Source of the DNA: Streptomyces sp. NBC_00459
GTDB lineage: Bacteria; Actinomycetota; Actinomycetes; Streptomycetales; Streptomycetaceae
DNA length: 64,000 bases
Reading direction: 5' to 3'
Assembly (NCBI RefSeq): GCF_036013955.1
Contig: NZ_CP107903.1
Span: 186,001 to 250,000, forward strand
Positions 10,006 through 22,200 of the stretch are shown here, piece after piece (the stretch's first letter is position 1; each line of letters begins with the position of its first letter). Both the position numbers and the translations under genes were made by a program. Under the pieces are notes generated by a model. The model was not told where the DNA came from and did not search any database. It was given only the letters and a program-made list of their open reading frames with translations.

Positions 10006-13000
10006 TCAGCTGGGACATGGCGGAGCGGCGCCGACGGCACGCAGCCGGTCGGTGATGTGCGCCGCCGCGCCTTCCATGAGGGTGTCGGCGATCGCCTCGA
10101 CAGTGCGGACGCGCCAGGGTTGCAGGGTGGTGCCGGCGACAACCTGGTTGAACGCGCCCATCGCGGGGCCGCAGTGGACCAGATAGTCGACCGTGGACCG
10201 CGTGTCGCCTGTCACCGCGAGCCGGTGACCGCGCTCTGCATAGCCGCGGCACACGGCCGCCAGCTCCGCCCTCGGGTCAGCGGAGGGCCCGGCACCCGCG
10301 GGCGTCTCGCCGCCCAGATAGCGGTCGAGCAGCCGGGTTCTGGTGGCGTCGTCGAGGGGGGCCGGAGAGGCGTGTGCGCGCCAGAGGTCGTACAGCTTGC
10401 CGGCCCGGGCCGGGAAGAGCAGGCCGCGCCGCAGGTAGCGGGCCCGGGCGCCCAGGTCGAACATCTCGGCCCAGGGCGCGGTCGTCACGTCGTACTCGTG
10501 GGCCTCCTGGAGGATGTCCTTCACCGCGGAGCTGGTGGCGGCCTCCACCGAGCACTGGTTGACCGAACCGGTCAGGACGAACTCCGCGCCGAGCAGGAAG
10601 GCCACGGCGGCTGCCTCCGGGGTTCCCATGCCTCCGGCGCATCCGACGTGCACGCGCTGCCCGGGCAGGGCGGTCGCGTCCCGCAGCCGCAGCACGGCGG
10701 GGAGCAGGGTCGGCAGATCGGCCGTGCCGGTGAGCCAGCCGCCGTCCGCCTCGACGCACAGGTCGTCCGCCATGGGCCGGTCTTCGGCGGCACGGGCCTG
10801 CGCCTCGGTGATCTCCCCGGCGGCGAGCAGCCGCTCGACCAGGCGATGCGGTGCCGGGGAGAGGAACTCGGCGGCGATGTCGGTCCTGTTCACCTTGGCC
10901 AGGATCCGTCCGCCCCCGAGCCGGAACCGCACCAGCGCCGGGGTGATCAGGGGGAACCCGGAGGCCTCCACGACGTCCACCCCCCGCCGGAGGAACAGGT
11001 CGACCAGCGCGGACTCCTCGTCGGGTGCGCCATGCCGGTGCAGCAGGTTCGCCCCGAGGATGCCGTCCGGGCCCAGGTCGTCGGCGAGGTCGCGCAGTTG
11101 CCGGTCCACCTCGGGCAGGGTGAGACCGGCGGTCCCCAGGAACGCCAGGAAGCCCGCCTTGGCCGCCGCGCGGAGCATCGCCGGGCCCGAGATCCCGCCG
11201 TACATCGATCCCGCCAGGTAGGCGCGCCTCAACCCGTACCGCTCACGGAAGCTCCGGGCGCCCAGGCCGTCGGCCTCGACGGCGATCCCGGGAGATACCT
11301 CCGGGGCGGCGGTGCGGGGGGCCGGATCCGGACGGGACACGGGAGCCGGCAGCGGCTCGGCCCGCTGTCTGATCCGGGCGACCAGCTTGGTGAGCACCTC
11401 GCCGGGACCGAGTTCGACGAACTCGAAGTCGCCCTGCCCCATCAGGCTGCGCACGGTTTCCGTCCACCGCACCGGCGACACGATCTGTGCCGCCAGTGTC
11501 TCCTTGAGCGCTTCGGGACGGTACGGCCGCGCGTCCACGTTGGCCAGCACGGGGACGGCCGGCGGGCGCAGGGTGAACTCGTCCAGGAAGCGGGCGAACT
11601 CCTCGGCGGCGCCGCGCATGTACCGGGAGTGGAACGGCGCGCTGACATTGAGGCGGGCGGTGCGCGCGCCCATGGCTTCGAAGGCGGCGCAGGCGGCGTC
11701 GATCCGCTCCACCGGGCCGGAGAGCACGAACTGGTCCATGGCGTTGAGGTTGGCCAGGTCGAGGCCGTCGAGACCCGGCTCGGCGAGCACCCGTTCGACG
11801 GTCGCCTCGTCGGTCCCGACGACCGCGGCCATGGTGCCGCCGTCGGAGGCGGCCATCAGCTCACCGCGCCGTCGGACCAGCCTCAGTCCGGTCTCGAAGT
11901 CGTAGACGCCCGCGGCGAACAGCGCCGCGTACTCACCGAGACTGTGACCGACCAGGTAGTCCGGCGGCACCGGATCCGCAGCCACCCGGTCCAGATGGGC
12001 CAGGGCACTCACCACGTAGAGCGCCGGCTGGGTGAACTCGGTGCTGCCGAGCCGGCGTTCGGGGTCCTCCACACACAGTTCCCGGATCGAGTAGCCGAGG
12101 ACCCGGTCGGCGATAGCCGTCTGTTCGGGAAACCTCTCGAACAGCTCCGCGCCCATCCCCCGCCGCTGCGAACCCTGGCCCGGGAAACCGTAGACCTTCA
12201 TGCGCTGTGCCTTCCTCGGTGTCCTGCTTGTCTGGGGAGGGCGGGTGGCCAGCGTGCGGACCTTCGCCAGCACGGCGGGGTCGTGGCCGAACGGGCTGAG
12301 CAGGGACAGCGACCTGGACCGTGTCCCCGGCGGTGCGTTGCCGCGCACGAAGTTGTCGAGGGTGCCCGAGGGGCCGAGGTCGAGGTACAGGAAATCGCCC
12401 CGGTCGCGCATGGCGGCCATGGTCCGCTCGAACTCGATGGGCTCACGGACCACCCGCCGGAAGTGCTCGGCGCCCGGCCGCTCGACCAGGCGTCCGTCGA
12501 CGCAGGACACCCAGGGGATGCGCGGCGGTGCGAACCTCGTCCGGTCGAGGGCGCCACGGCACTCAGCGAGCACGGGGGCCATCAGCGCGGAGTGGTAGCC
12601 GTACTCCACCGCCACCCGCTGGTGCGGTACATCGGCGGCACGCAGCGCGGACTCGGCCCGGACCACGGCCTCTTCCGTGCCCGAGACCACGAAGTGGCCC
12701 GGGTGGTTGCGGGCCGCGACCTCGCACTCGCGCAGTGCGGGCACCCGGTCCAGGACGTCCGGCCCGGCGAGCACGGCGAGCATGCCGCCGCGGGGGCCTC
12801 TGCGCAGGGCGGCGGCCTGTCCGACCAGCAACCCCATGCAGTCGCTCGCGTCGAGGCTGCCCGACAGGGTGGCCGCCGCGTACTCACCCAGGCTGCAGCC
12901 GATCAGGTAGTCGGGCTCGACGCCCGCCGCCCGCAGAGTCTCGGCCAGCGCGAGTTCGATCATGACGATCGCCGGATGGGTGAACCGGGTGTCGGTGAAC

Positions 13001-13209
13001 GGCTCGCTCTTGCGCTTCGACGCGTCGAAGACCCGTGCGAGCACGGATTCGCCCAGTTCCTCGGCGACCATGGCGTCGTAGCGGCGCAGCGCCGCGCCGA
13101 ACACCTCATCGCCTGCGAGGAGTTCCTCGCCCATCCGGTAGTACTGCGAGCCCTGGCCCGGGAACATGAAGACGACGGGCAGGGGTTGCGTGGGAGTGTC
13201 AACGGCCAT
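10006..13209 (-). CDS. Trans-acting acyl hydrolase / malonyl acyltransferase / enoyl reductase fusion (AH-AT-ER)
   Basis: This 1067-residue protein carries the discrete acyltransferase that loads the AT-less modules. Domain 1 (about 14-290) has FPGQGSQYYRMGEEL and IGCSLGEY (Ser near 107) and resembles the PedC-type acyl hydrolases that clear stalled chains. Domain 2 (337-614) has FPGQGSQRRGMG and the canonical VGHSLGEY (Ser near 423) of malonyl-CoA transacylases, with the partner His in SAPFHSRYM. Domain 3 (650-1060) is a PfaD-like FMN-dependent enoyl reductase (GSMYGGISGP, HVGCAGGMGTPEAAA, TGSVNQCSVEA). The start overlaps the PKS2 stop by 11 bp, implying translational coupling, with a GGGAG ribosome site upstream. 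No ER domain exists in the PKS proteins, so this ER must supply any enoyl reduction. Assignment of domain 1 as hydrolase rather than a second AT is by motif resemblance. Confidence 0.93.
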   Translation of the reverse strand: MAVDTPTQPLPVVFMFPGQGSQYYRMGEELLAGDEVFGAALRRYDAMVAEELGESVLARVFDASKRKSEPFTDTRFTHPAIVMIELALAETLRAAGVEPDYLIGCSLGEYAAATLSGSLDASDCMGLLVGQAAALRRGPRGGMLAVLAGPDVLDRVPALRECEVAARNHPGHFVVSGTEEAVVRAESALRAADVPHQRVAVEYGYHSALMAPVLAECRGALDRTRFAPPRIPWVSCVDGRLVERPGAEHFRRVVREPIEFERTMAAMRDRGDFLYLDLGPSGTLDNFVRGNAPPGTRSRSLSLLSPFGHDPAVLAKVRTLATRPPQTSRTPRKAQRMKVYGFPGQGSQRRGMGAELFERFPEQTAIADRVLGYSIRELCVEDPERRLGSTEFTQPALYVVSALAHLDRVAADPVPPDYLVGHSLGEYAALFAAGVYDFETGLRLVRRRGELMAASDGGTMAAVVGTDEATVERVLAEPGLDGLDLANLNAMDQFVLSGPVERIDAACAAFEAMGARTARLNVSAPFHSRYMRGAAEEFARFLDEFTLRPPAVPVLANVDARPYRPEALKETLAAQIVSPVRWTETVRSLMGQGDFEFVELGPGEVLTKLVARIRQRAEPLPAPVSRPDPAPRTAAPEVSPGIAVEADGLGARSFRERYGLRRAYLAGSMYGGISGPAMLRAAAKAGFLAFLGTAGLTLPEVDRQLRDLADDLGPDGILGANLLHRHGAPDEESALVDLFLRRGVDVVEASGFPLITPALVRFRLGGGRILAKVNRTDIAAEFLSPAPHRLVERLLAAGEITEAQARAAEDRPMADDLCVEADGGWLTGTADLPTLLPAVLRLRDATALPGQRVHVGCAGGMGTPEAAAVAFLLGAEFVLTGSVNQCSVEAATSSAVKDILQEAHEYDVTTAPWAEMFDLGARARYLRRGLLFPARAGKLYDLWRAHASPAPLDDATRTRLLDRYLGGETPAGAGPSADPRAELAAVCRGYAERGHRLAVTGDTRSTVDYLVHCGPAMGAFNQVVAGTTLQPWRVRTVEAIADTLMEGAAAHITDRLRAVGAAPPCPS

Positions 13210-16200
13210 GGCTCTGGGTCTCCCTGGTCGCAACGGCCCGGTAGTCGCTCCAGAAGGGCTGTGCGCCCGGCTCCGGCGCGCGGTGGTCGTGCCAGAAGAG
13301 CCCCGCATCGGGCACGGTGGGCTCAGCCGCCCCTCGGATGACGACCCTGCGGTCCCACTCGGGTCCCGGGAGCGGCGTCCGGGTGCCCCGGTGGCCTGCG
13401 GGAGCGGGGGCGAGCAGCAGGTGCGCGTTGGTGCCGCCGTCGGCGAAGCAGCTCACTGCGGCGGCCTCGGCCGAGGCCGGCCACGGCTCGGCCAGCCGCG
13501 GGAAGTACAGCGACGAGGCATCGAGGTCGAAGTGCTCCAGTGGTTGCTGCCCGGAGCCGAACGGCGCCTGCTGCCGGTGGTGCAGCATCAGGACGACCTT
13601 GATGAACGAGGCGATCCCCTCCGCGGCCAGGGGGTGGCCGATGTTCGGCTTGACCGAGCCGAGGGCCACCGGCTGCGCCGAGCCCGCCCGGTAGACCGTC
13701 TCCACCGCCTTGAGTTCCAGCAGGTCGGTGACGGCCGAGCCGGAGCCGTTGGCCTCGACCCATCCGACGTCCTGTGGGGACAGGCCGCTGCGCGTCAGCG
13801 CCTCGGTCATCACCTCCTTGTGCGCCTCCAGGTTGGGGGTGGCGGGGCCGGCGGTCCGGCCGTCGTTGTTGACGGCGATGCCCTTGAGGACCGCGAGCAC
13901 CTGGTCTCCGTCCACCCGCGCCCTGTCGAGAGGTTTGAGGACGACGACGCCGATCCCCTCGCCGAGCACCAGGCCGGCGCCCCGACGGTCGAAGACATGG
14001 AACTCCGCACCGGGGTTGAGCAGTCCGCGCTGTCCGAACACCTGGTAGGGCCGGTCGTCGGTGAGCAGGCTGACCCCCGCGACCACTGCCGACTCGATGT
14101 CGCCCGAGCGCAGTGCCTGGGCGGCGGCGTCCATCGCCACGAGGGCGGAGGAACAGGCGGTGTCGACCACCAGGCTCGGCCCCCGGAAGTCGAAGAACTG
14201 GGAGACGTTGGCGGAGAGGTAGTTCTGGCCGGTGACCACCACCGGGTTCGCCGCCCGCTCCAGGCGCGCGGTGTCCGGGGTGTGCGTGGCCCTCCCGCCG
14301 ACGTACACCCCGATCCGGCGGCCCTTCAGCTCGGCGGGCTCGTATCCGGCCTGGTGGACGGCGTTGCTCACCTCCTCCAGGAGCAGCAGCGCCTGCGGAT
14401 CCATGGCCGCGACATCCGCCGGGGACAGCAGGAAGGACTCCGGGTCGAAGCCCAGCACGTCCGGCAGCAGGCCGGCGTGGTATCCGAGCGGCCTGCCGAA
14501 ACGCCGGTCGGACACCGGGCCCAGTGCCGACCGGCCCTGCCGCAGCAGTTCCCAGTACTCCTCGGCGGACCGGGCCCCGGGGAACCGGCAGGACAGGCCG
14601 ATCACCGCGATGTCCGCGGTGGTGCGGGCCGGCTGCGCGACAGTCGCCGCAGGGTGCGGGGCGGGGACCACGGCGGCCCGTGCGGCGGAGGTCGGCGTGT
14701 CCGCTGCGGCCGCACCGCCGAAGGCCGCCAGCAGGTTCTCCTCGTGCCTCTCGGCGAGGTACTCGGCGAACCCGTCGGCCGTCGGGTGTTCCAGGAGTGC
14801 CGACGGGTCGAGGGACACGTCGAGTCGCTTGGCGGCGGTCTGGACGAGCTGGGCGATCAGGATCGAGTCGATGCCGTAGTCCTGGATCGGCACATCGCCC
14901 GCCAACGCGGCCCGGTCGAACCGCAGTTCCGCCGCGAGCCGGTCCAGCAGCCAGGAGGCCGCCGACCCGACCGCTCCTCGAACCGCCTCGGCAGTGGGCC
15001 CGGGGTCTGCTCCGGAGCGCGTCGCGGATGCTGCGGTCTCCGGCGCCGCATCTGTGGTGGGCGGGCGGTGGTCCGTCAGCCGGCCCGGACGCCAGTCCGC
15101 GTCCGGACGCACCACCGCGGGCAGCACCACCCGGGCGCCGCTCGCGATCGCCCGTTCCAACAGGACGAGTCCCTGCTCGTCGGAGAGCGCGGCCAGTCCG
15201 GAGGACCGGTAGGCGGCGCTGCGCACCTCGCCCGCACCGGTGTCCTTCCAGCTCGGCCACTGCACGCTGACCAGTGGCAGCCCGTAGGGGCGTGCCTCGG
15301 CGACCGCGTCCAGGTAGGCGTTGGCCAGCGCGTAGTCGCTCTGGCCGACGGCGAGCGCGGGCACGGCAGCGGCGACCGAGGAGTACAGCACGAACAGGCT
15401 GAGCGGTTCGGCTCGGAAGCACTCCAAGAGCGCGTCGAGGCCGAACACCTTCGGGCCGATCACCCGGGCCATACCGGTCTGCGGCTTGCGTACGAAGGCG
15501 GGGTTGTCGAAGTCGGTGAATCCGGCGCTGTGGATCACCCCACCGATCGGCCCCAGTCTCAGCTTCACCTCCGCGAGGGTCTTGGCCAGGGTCTGCCTCT
15601 CCTCCAGCGGCACGGCGCAGACCTCCAGCTCGACCCCCTGGTCGGCCAGCTCGGCGAGCGGGCGCAGCCTCCGGCCGAGTGCGGTGTCCGCGGCGATGTG
15701 CGTGGCCCATTCGGCCTGCGGCGGCAGTTCCTCGCGGCCGGTGAGCACCAGCTTGCGGACGCCGTGCCGGGCGACGAAGTGCCGGGCGGTGAGCAGTCCG
15801 ATCCCGCGCGTCCCACCGGTCACCCACAGCACGTGGCCGTCCGGGAAGCGCAGGGTGCCGGCCTGCTGGTCCGGCAGTTCGCGCAGCTCCGCGCGGTGCC
15901 GGACGCCGTCTCGGTAGGCGACGTCGGCCGGTAGCCCGGCGACGCCGAGTTCGTCGGTCACCCACCGGCACAGCTGTTCGTCCGAGGTGTGCCGCTCCAC
16001 GTGGACATGACGGGAACGCACATGGCGGTACTCGCTCTGGAGCATCCGGTAGAGGCCGGCCCGGGCCGCGCCGCCGAGGCCGGGCGTGCCGGTTTCGGTG
16101 TCCCGGGAGACCAGCAGGGCGCACAGTCCGCCGCGGCCGTGGTCGACGAGGCGCTGCAACCAGCCCAGCCAGGGCGTCAGCCGCGCGTGGTCGGCATCGG

Positions 16201-19200
16201 GGTCGGGATCGGCGCAGCCTGCCAGGTCGACCACGGCGTCGAAGCGGTCCCAGCGGGTGGCCGGGTCGGCGAGGTCGGCGGCGAGCCGGTCGTGGGTGAG
16301 CACCTCGGCCCGCGGCAGGGCGGCAGCGAGACGGAGGGCCAGTTTCTCCGTACCCGGTGCGGCCAGCACCGCCGTCCGGGCCGGGAATGCGGTGCGGTCC
16401 ACCGGGTCGGCGGGCACCCAGTGCCGGGTCAGCAGCGGACTCTTCGTGGTCCCGTCCGCGCCGAGGGCGGCCAGTTCTGCGTCTGCTGCGGCCAGCCGGA
16501 CCCGATCTCCGCCGAAGGGGTAGCCGGGCATTGCCACCCGGCGCGGCCGGCCCGTGGGATGCAGGGCCGTCCAGTCCACCGGCCGGCCCGAAGTCCACGC
16601 GGCGGCGTATCCGGCGAGGTCGTCCGCCGGCGGGCCGGCCGCGAGCGGCCTGCGCAGGTCCGCCACTCCCGTCCAGCTGTCGGCCGGTTCGGCGCCGGCT
16701 GCGAACTCCTCCAGCCGCTCGGCCAGTTCCGCGAGGTCGTGGAAGACCACCGCGAGCCGGTGCTCCATGGCCTCACGGCCCCACTGCAGAGTCCACGCGA
16801 CCTCCGCGGGCGCCGCCTGCGCACCCTCGGCGCGCAGGTGTACGGCCAGTCGGCGGGCCTGCGCGGTCAGCCGGTCGGCGTCGCGGGCGGAGAGCACGGC
16901 CAGCTGCGGACCGGCGGAGACGTCCTGGGGCCGCGGTTCGCCCAGGTACTCCTGCAGGACGAGACACGCGTTGGTACCACCCGCGCCGAAGGAGCTGACG
17001 CCTGCGGTCCTGGGCTGTGCCGTGCCGTCCGGGAGGACGCCACGAGGCCAGTCGGCGAGTTCGCGCTGGACACGGAACGGGGTTGCCGCGAAGTCGATGT
17101 CCGGGTTGAGCCGGTCCGCGTGCAGCGAGGGAACCAGCTCCCCGTGGCGCATCTGGAGCAGCACCTTGCTGACGCCCGCGATTCCGGCGGCGGCCTCGGC
17201 GTGCCCGATGTTGGACTTGACCGAGCCGATCGGCAACCGGTCGGGCAGGTCGTCGTGGAAGGCGCGCAGCATGCCGGAGACCTCGATCGGGTCGCCGAGC
17301 GCGGTGCCCGTGCCGTGGGCCTCCAGGTAGTCGAGGTCCGCGGGGCGCAGTCCGGCCCGGTCGAGCCCGGCCCGCAGCAGGTCGCCCTGTGCCCTCGGGC
17401 TGGGCGCGGTGAAACCCTTGGCCGCGCCCCCGTGGTTGACGGCGGAGCCCTTCACCACGGCCAGGATCCGGTCGCCGTCGGCGAGGGCCGCGTCGAGGCG
17501 CTTGAGGAGGACCGCGCCCGAGCCGTCGGCCGGGACGTATCCGGTGCCGCCCGCCCCGAAGCTCCGGCACCGGCCGTCCTCGGAGAGGAAACCGCGGGCC
17601 GCGAGCTGAAGGTATTTCACGGGGTGGCTGGAGATGTTGACACCGCCCGCGACCGCCGTGTCGCAGTCGCCGTTCCGGATGGCCAGGCAGGCCTGGTGGA
17701 TGGCGACGAGCGAGGAGGAACACATGGTGTCCACGGCGACGCTGGGCCCGGTGAAGTCGAAGAAGTACGACACCCGGTTGGCCACCGACGCGTACGACGA
17801 GGTGGGCGCGAGGCCGTTGCCGCGCAGCGCGTCCTGGACCCCGTACAGCTGGTAGTGGCCGTAGGCCAGGCCCACGAAGACTCCGGTGCGGGTGCCGCTC
17901 AGCCGATCGCGGGTGCAGCCGGCGTCCTCCAGCAGATGCCAGACCGTTTCGAGGAAGACCCGCTCCTGGGGGTCGGTGTGCTCGGCGTCGAGCCGCGACA
18001 TGCGGAAGAACAGCGGGTCGAAGCGGTCGGCGTCGCGGACGAAGCCTCCCCACTTGCCGTACGTCCTGCCGGTTGCCGACCTGTCTGCGTCGTAGAACCT
18101 GCTGTGGTCCCAGCGGTCTGCCGGTACCTCCTCGACGCTGTCCCGGCCGGCCCGCAGGTTCCGCCAGAACTCGTCGAGGTCGTCCGCCTCCGGGTAGCGG
18201 CCCGCGACACCGATGATCGCGATGTCGTCGCCGGGGCGGACCGCGGGAACCGCCTCCGTGGCCGGTTCGGCGGCGGCCGTGGCGGGTGACCCGGCCGCGG
18301 CGAACACGTCGGGGTGGTCGGCGGCCAGGTGGTCGGCCAGTTCCCGGACCGTCACGTACTCGAACAGCAGTGTCTTGGAGAGCGGGCCGACGTGTTCTTC
18401 GAGCTGCCGGATCAGGTTGAGGGTGATCAGGGAGTCCACGCCGTAGTCCCCGAAGGGCTCCGTGAGGGCGATCTCCCGTTCGGGGAGCTTCAGTTCGGCC
18501 GCCAGCAGGCGCAGGACCAGGTGCTCGGCCCGGTCCCGTACGTCACCGGCGGGCGCCTCGGCCGGCCGGGTGGCGGTCTTCGGGTGCGTGGACGTGCCAT
18601 TGAGGGCAGTGAGAACGCGCTCCGGGGAACCGGGGGTGAGCAGCAGTCTCGGTGCGTCGCCCGCCAGGGCGCGTTCCAGGGCGTCCAGAGCCGGCCCGGT
18701 CGGCACGGGACGCATGCCGAGCGTCCGGGCCATGTGCTCCTGGGCCGAGGCGTCGATCCTCATGGCACCCTCGGCCCAGACCGGCCAGGCGGCGGCAAGG
18801 GTACGGCCCCGCCGGTCGCCTTGGCGGCGCTGCCGTTCCCGCTGCTCGGCGAAGTGGTCGAGGAACGCGTTGGCGAAGGCGTAGTCGGTCTGGCCGACGT
18901 TGCCGAAGACCGCCGCGGCCGAGGAGAACGCCACGAAGTAGTCGAGCGGTTCGTCGAGCGTCGCCTCGTCGAGCAGCACGGTGCCGCGCACCTTGGCGGC
19001 CAGCACCACCTCGGCGTCGGCGCGTTCCTTGCCCCGCAGCAGGCCGTCCCGGAGCACCCCGGCTGCGTGCACGACGCCGCTGACCGAGCCGTGGGACCGG
19101 CGGGCCCCGGCGATGAGCGCACGCACCTCGGCCGGGTCGCCGACATCGGCGCGCACGATGTCCGCGCCGATGGCGAGCGCACGGTCACGGGCCTCGGGGC

Positions 19201-22200
19201 CGGGAACGCTGCGGGCGGCCAGCACGATCCCGCCGTCGGACACGCCTGCGGTGTGGCGTACGGCGGCGATGTGCTCGGCGAGCAACAGGCCGAGGGCGCC
19301 GGTGCCGCCCGTGACAATGTGCGCACCGGAGCCGGTGAACGCCGATCCGGCACGGGCCGGCAGACTCACCTGCCGCCAGCCGCGGCGCATGCGGCCCTCG
19401 GCACCGACCCGGACCTCGGCCTCGCGCTCGGCCCCGAGTTCGGCGATCACCGCGTCGGTCAGGCGGCCCGACTCGACCGCCAGTACGCCGAAGTCCACCA
19501 GCGGATGCTCCAGGCGCACCGAGCGGCCGAAGGCGGCCATCGCTTGCTGGGCCGGGGAGGCGGCCGGGTCGGGGTGGACGAAGAGGTAGCCGAGCGGGCC
19601 GCGCCGCTCCCGCTGCCAGGCCTGCAGGAAGGCCGTGGCCGCGTGGAAGCCGTACTCCACCGCATCGTCCGATTCCGGGTGGTCGCCGGCCACATGCACC
19701 ACGTGCACCGGGCCCGCCGGGAGGGCGCGGACAGCGGCCTCGGCGTCGAATCCGGCGGACACTTCGATGCGCCGGGCGGCCAGTCCGGCCGCCGCCAGTG
19801 CGGCGTTCAGGTCGGCGCCCCGCGAACCGGCGTCCAGTACCAGGACGGATGCCGGCTCAGCACGGCGGATCGCCGGGGCCGGCTGCCAGTCCGGTGCGAA
19901 GGCGGCCACCGGCTCCGCTGCGGGCGGCGCGGGGATCTCCGCTGCCGGCGGCCCGGGATGAGGCAGCGCGGCGACCGGCCCAGGGGTCGACGGGTCGGGC
20001 TCCGGAGCGATCCAGTGCCGGATCCTGGCGAAGGGATGGCCGGGGAGGTGCACACGGCGTACGGCCTCGCCCGCGTGCGGGACCGGCCGTTCGACCTCGG
20101 CGCCCCGGAGCCAGTCGGCCGCGACCGTGGCCAGGTCCTGCCGCGTGGCGGCCGGGCGCGCGGCGGGACTCCGCTCGGCCCGCCCGGTGCGTACGGCGGA
20201 CGGGCGGCCGTCGAGGTACGCGTCGAGTTCGGCGTGCACCCCGGAGGTGCTGTCGGCGACGACAGCGAGGCGGTGGGTCATCGGGTCGCGGCCCGCCCAG
20301 AGGGTGTACGCGAGGTCGCCCGCCCGGATCTCGTGCTCCTGGAGGTGGTCGGCGAGCCGTCGGGCGGAGGACCGCAGCGCCTCGGGGGTGCGGGCGGAGA
20401 GGACGAACAGCCGTTCCCCCGTCAGCTCCTCGCGGGTGTCGGGTGCTTCCGGTTCCTCCAGTACGACGTGCGCGTTGGCGCCGCCGAAGCCGAAGGAGCT
20501 GACCCCGGCGCGGCGCGGCGCGGGCCGCCCCGCCGCGTCGACGGGGTGAGGCCACGGCGTGGTCTGCGAGGCGACGTACAGCGGCGAGCCGGCCAGTTCC
20601 AGATAGGGGTTCTGTTCCTGGAAGTGCAGGCTGGCGGGGATGGTGCGGTGGCGCATCGCCAGGACGGTCTTGATCAGGCCGGCGATGCCTGCCGCCGCCT
20701 CCAGATGGCCGATGTTGGTCTTCACCGAGCCGACCGCGCAGGTCGGCGACTCGGGTACCGGCAGGCCGGCCGAGCCGTACAGCTCGGCGAAGGCGTCGCG
20801 CAGACCGGCCGTCTCGATCGGGTCGCCGAGCGCGGTCCCCGTACCGTGTGCCTCGATGTATCCGACCGTGGCCGGGTCGATGCCGGCGCCGCGGTAGGCC
20901 TCGACGAGCAGCGCGGTCTGGGCACCGGGATTCGGGGAGGTCAGCGACGTGGTCCGGCCTCCGTGGTTGACGGCGGCGGCCTTGATCACCGCGTCCACCG
21001 GATCGGCGTCGCGGACGGCTTCGGTCAGCTTCTTCAGTACGACGACCCCGACACCCTCGCCCCGGACATAGCCGTTGGCACTCGCGTCGAAGGTCCGGCA
21101 CCTGCCGTCGGGGCTGAGCATCTCGCTCTTGCTCAGCGCCACATAGAGGTTGGGGCTGAGGATGAGACTGACCCCGCCGGCGATGGCCAGGTCGCACTCG
21201 CCGTCCCGCAGTGCCCGGACTGCGTGGTGGACGGCGGTGAGCGAACCCGAGCAGGCGGTGTCCACCGCCATGCTGGGCCCGCGCAGGTCCAGCAGGTAGG
21301 ACACGCGGTTGGGGATGACCGACAGTGCGGCGCCGGTGATCGTGTGGCCCTCGGTGGCCCGGCCCGCCGCGCGCTGGACGTCGACGTAGTCGGAGTTGGT
21401 GACGCCGATGAAGACACCGACCCTGCGGCCCGCCAGCGTCGACGGCGGGATTGCCGCGTTCTCGAGGGCCGCCCACACCGTCTCCAGCAGCAACCGCTGC
21501 TGCGGGTCCATCAGTTCGGCCTCGCGTGGCGAGATGCCGAAGAAGGCGGCGTCGAACTTGTCGACGTCCAGTACGAACCCTCCCCAGCGCGAGCGGGACT
21601 TCTCCTGCGTGCCGGAGTCACCGTCGTACGCCCGCCAGTCCCACCGCTCGGCCGGGATCTCCTCGATCAGATCGTGGCCGGCGAGGAGATGAGCCCAGTA
21701 GGCGTCCAGGTCGGCCGACTGCGGCAGTCTCGCGGCCATGCCGACGACGGCCACGTCCGTGGAGCGGGGGACGGCCGGGGCGGCCCCGGCAGCCGGGGCC
21801 GCCGTGACGGTTTCCGGCCGCCGGTCCGTCTCCCGGTCGGCGTCGGCGTGTCCGGCCGGTGTGGAAGCGGCAGGTGTGGGAGCGGCCGGTGCCGGGTCGT
21901 CACCGCCGTACCGGGCTCCCAGGGCGGCGCCGTGGTTGTCGGCAAGATGGCGGAGCAGCCGGGACAGGGTCGGGAAGCGGTAGAACGCCGTGGGGAGGAC
22001 CTCGGCACCCACCAGGTCGGACAGCTCCAGGCTCAGTTCCGTGAACCGGATGGAGTCGAGCTTGAACTGGCCGAACGGGATGTCCGGGTCGATCTGTTCC
22101 GGCGTCAGGCCCGCGGCACGGGCGACCATCGCGGCCACTTCCTCGGCCAGCCTTTCCGCGACCTCGCCGGAAGGGGCCTCGCCGGAGGGCACCTCGCCTG

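Noticed and set aside
9951..10142. N-terminal extension of PKS3 to 10142
   Set aside because: The extra 64 residues are low-complexity and overlap the AT gene; the dehydratase-like homology starts straight after the ATG at 9950.
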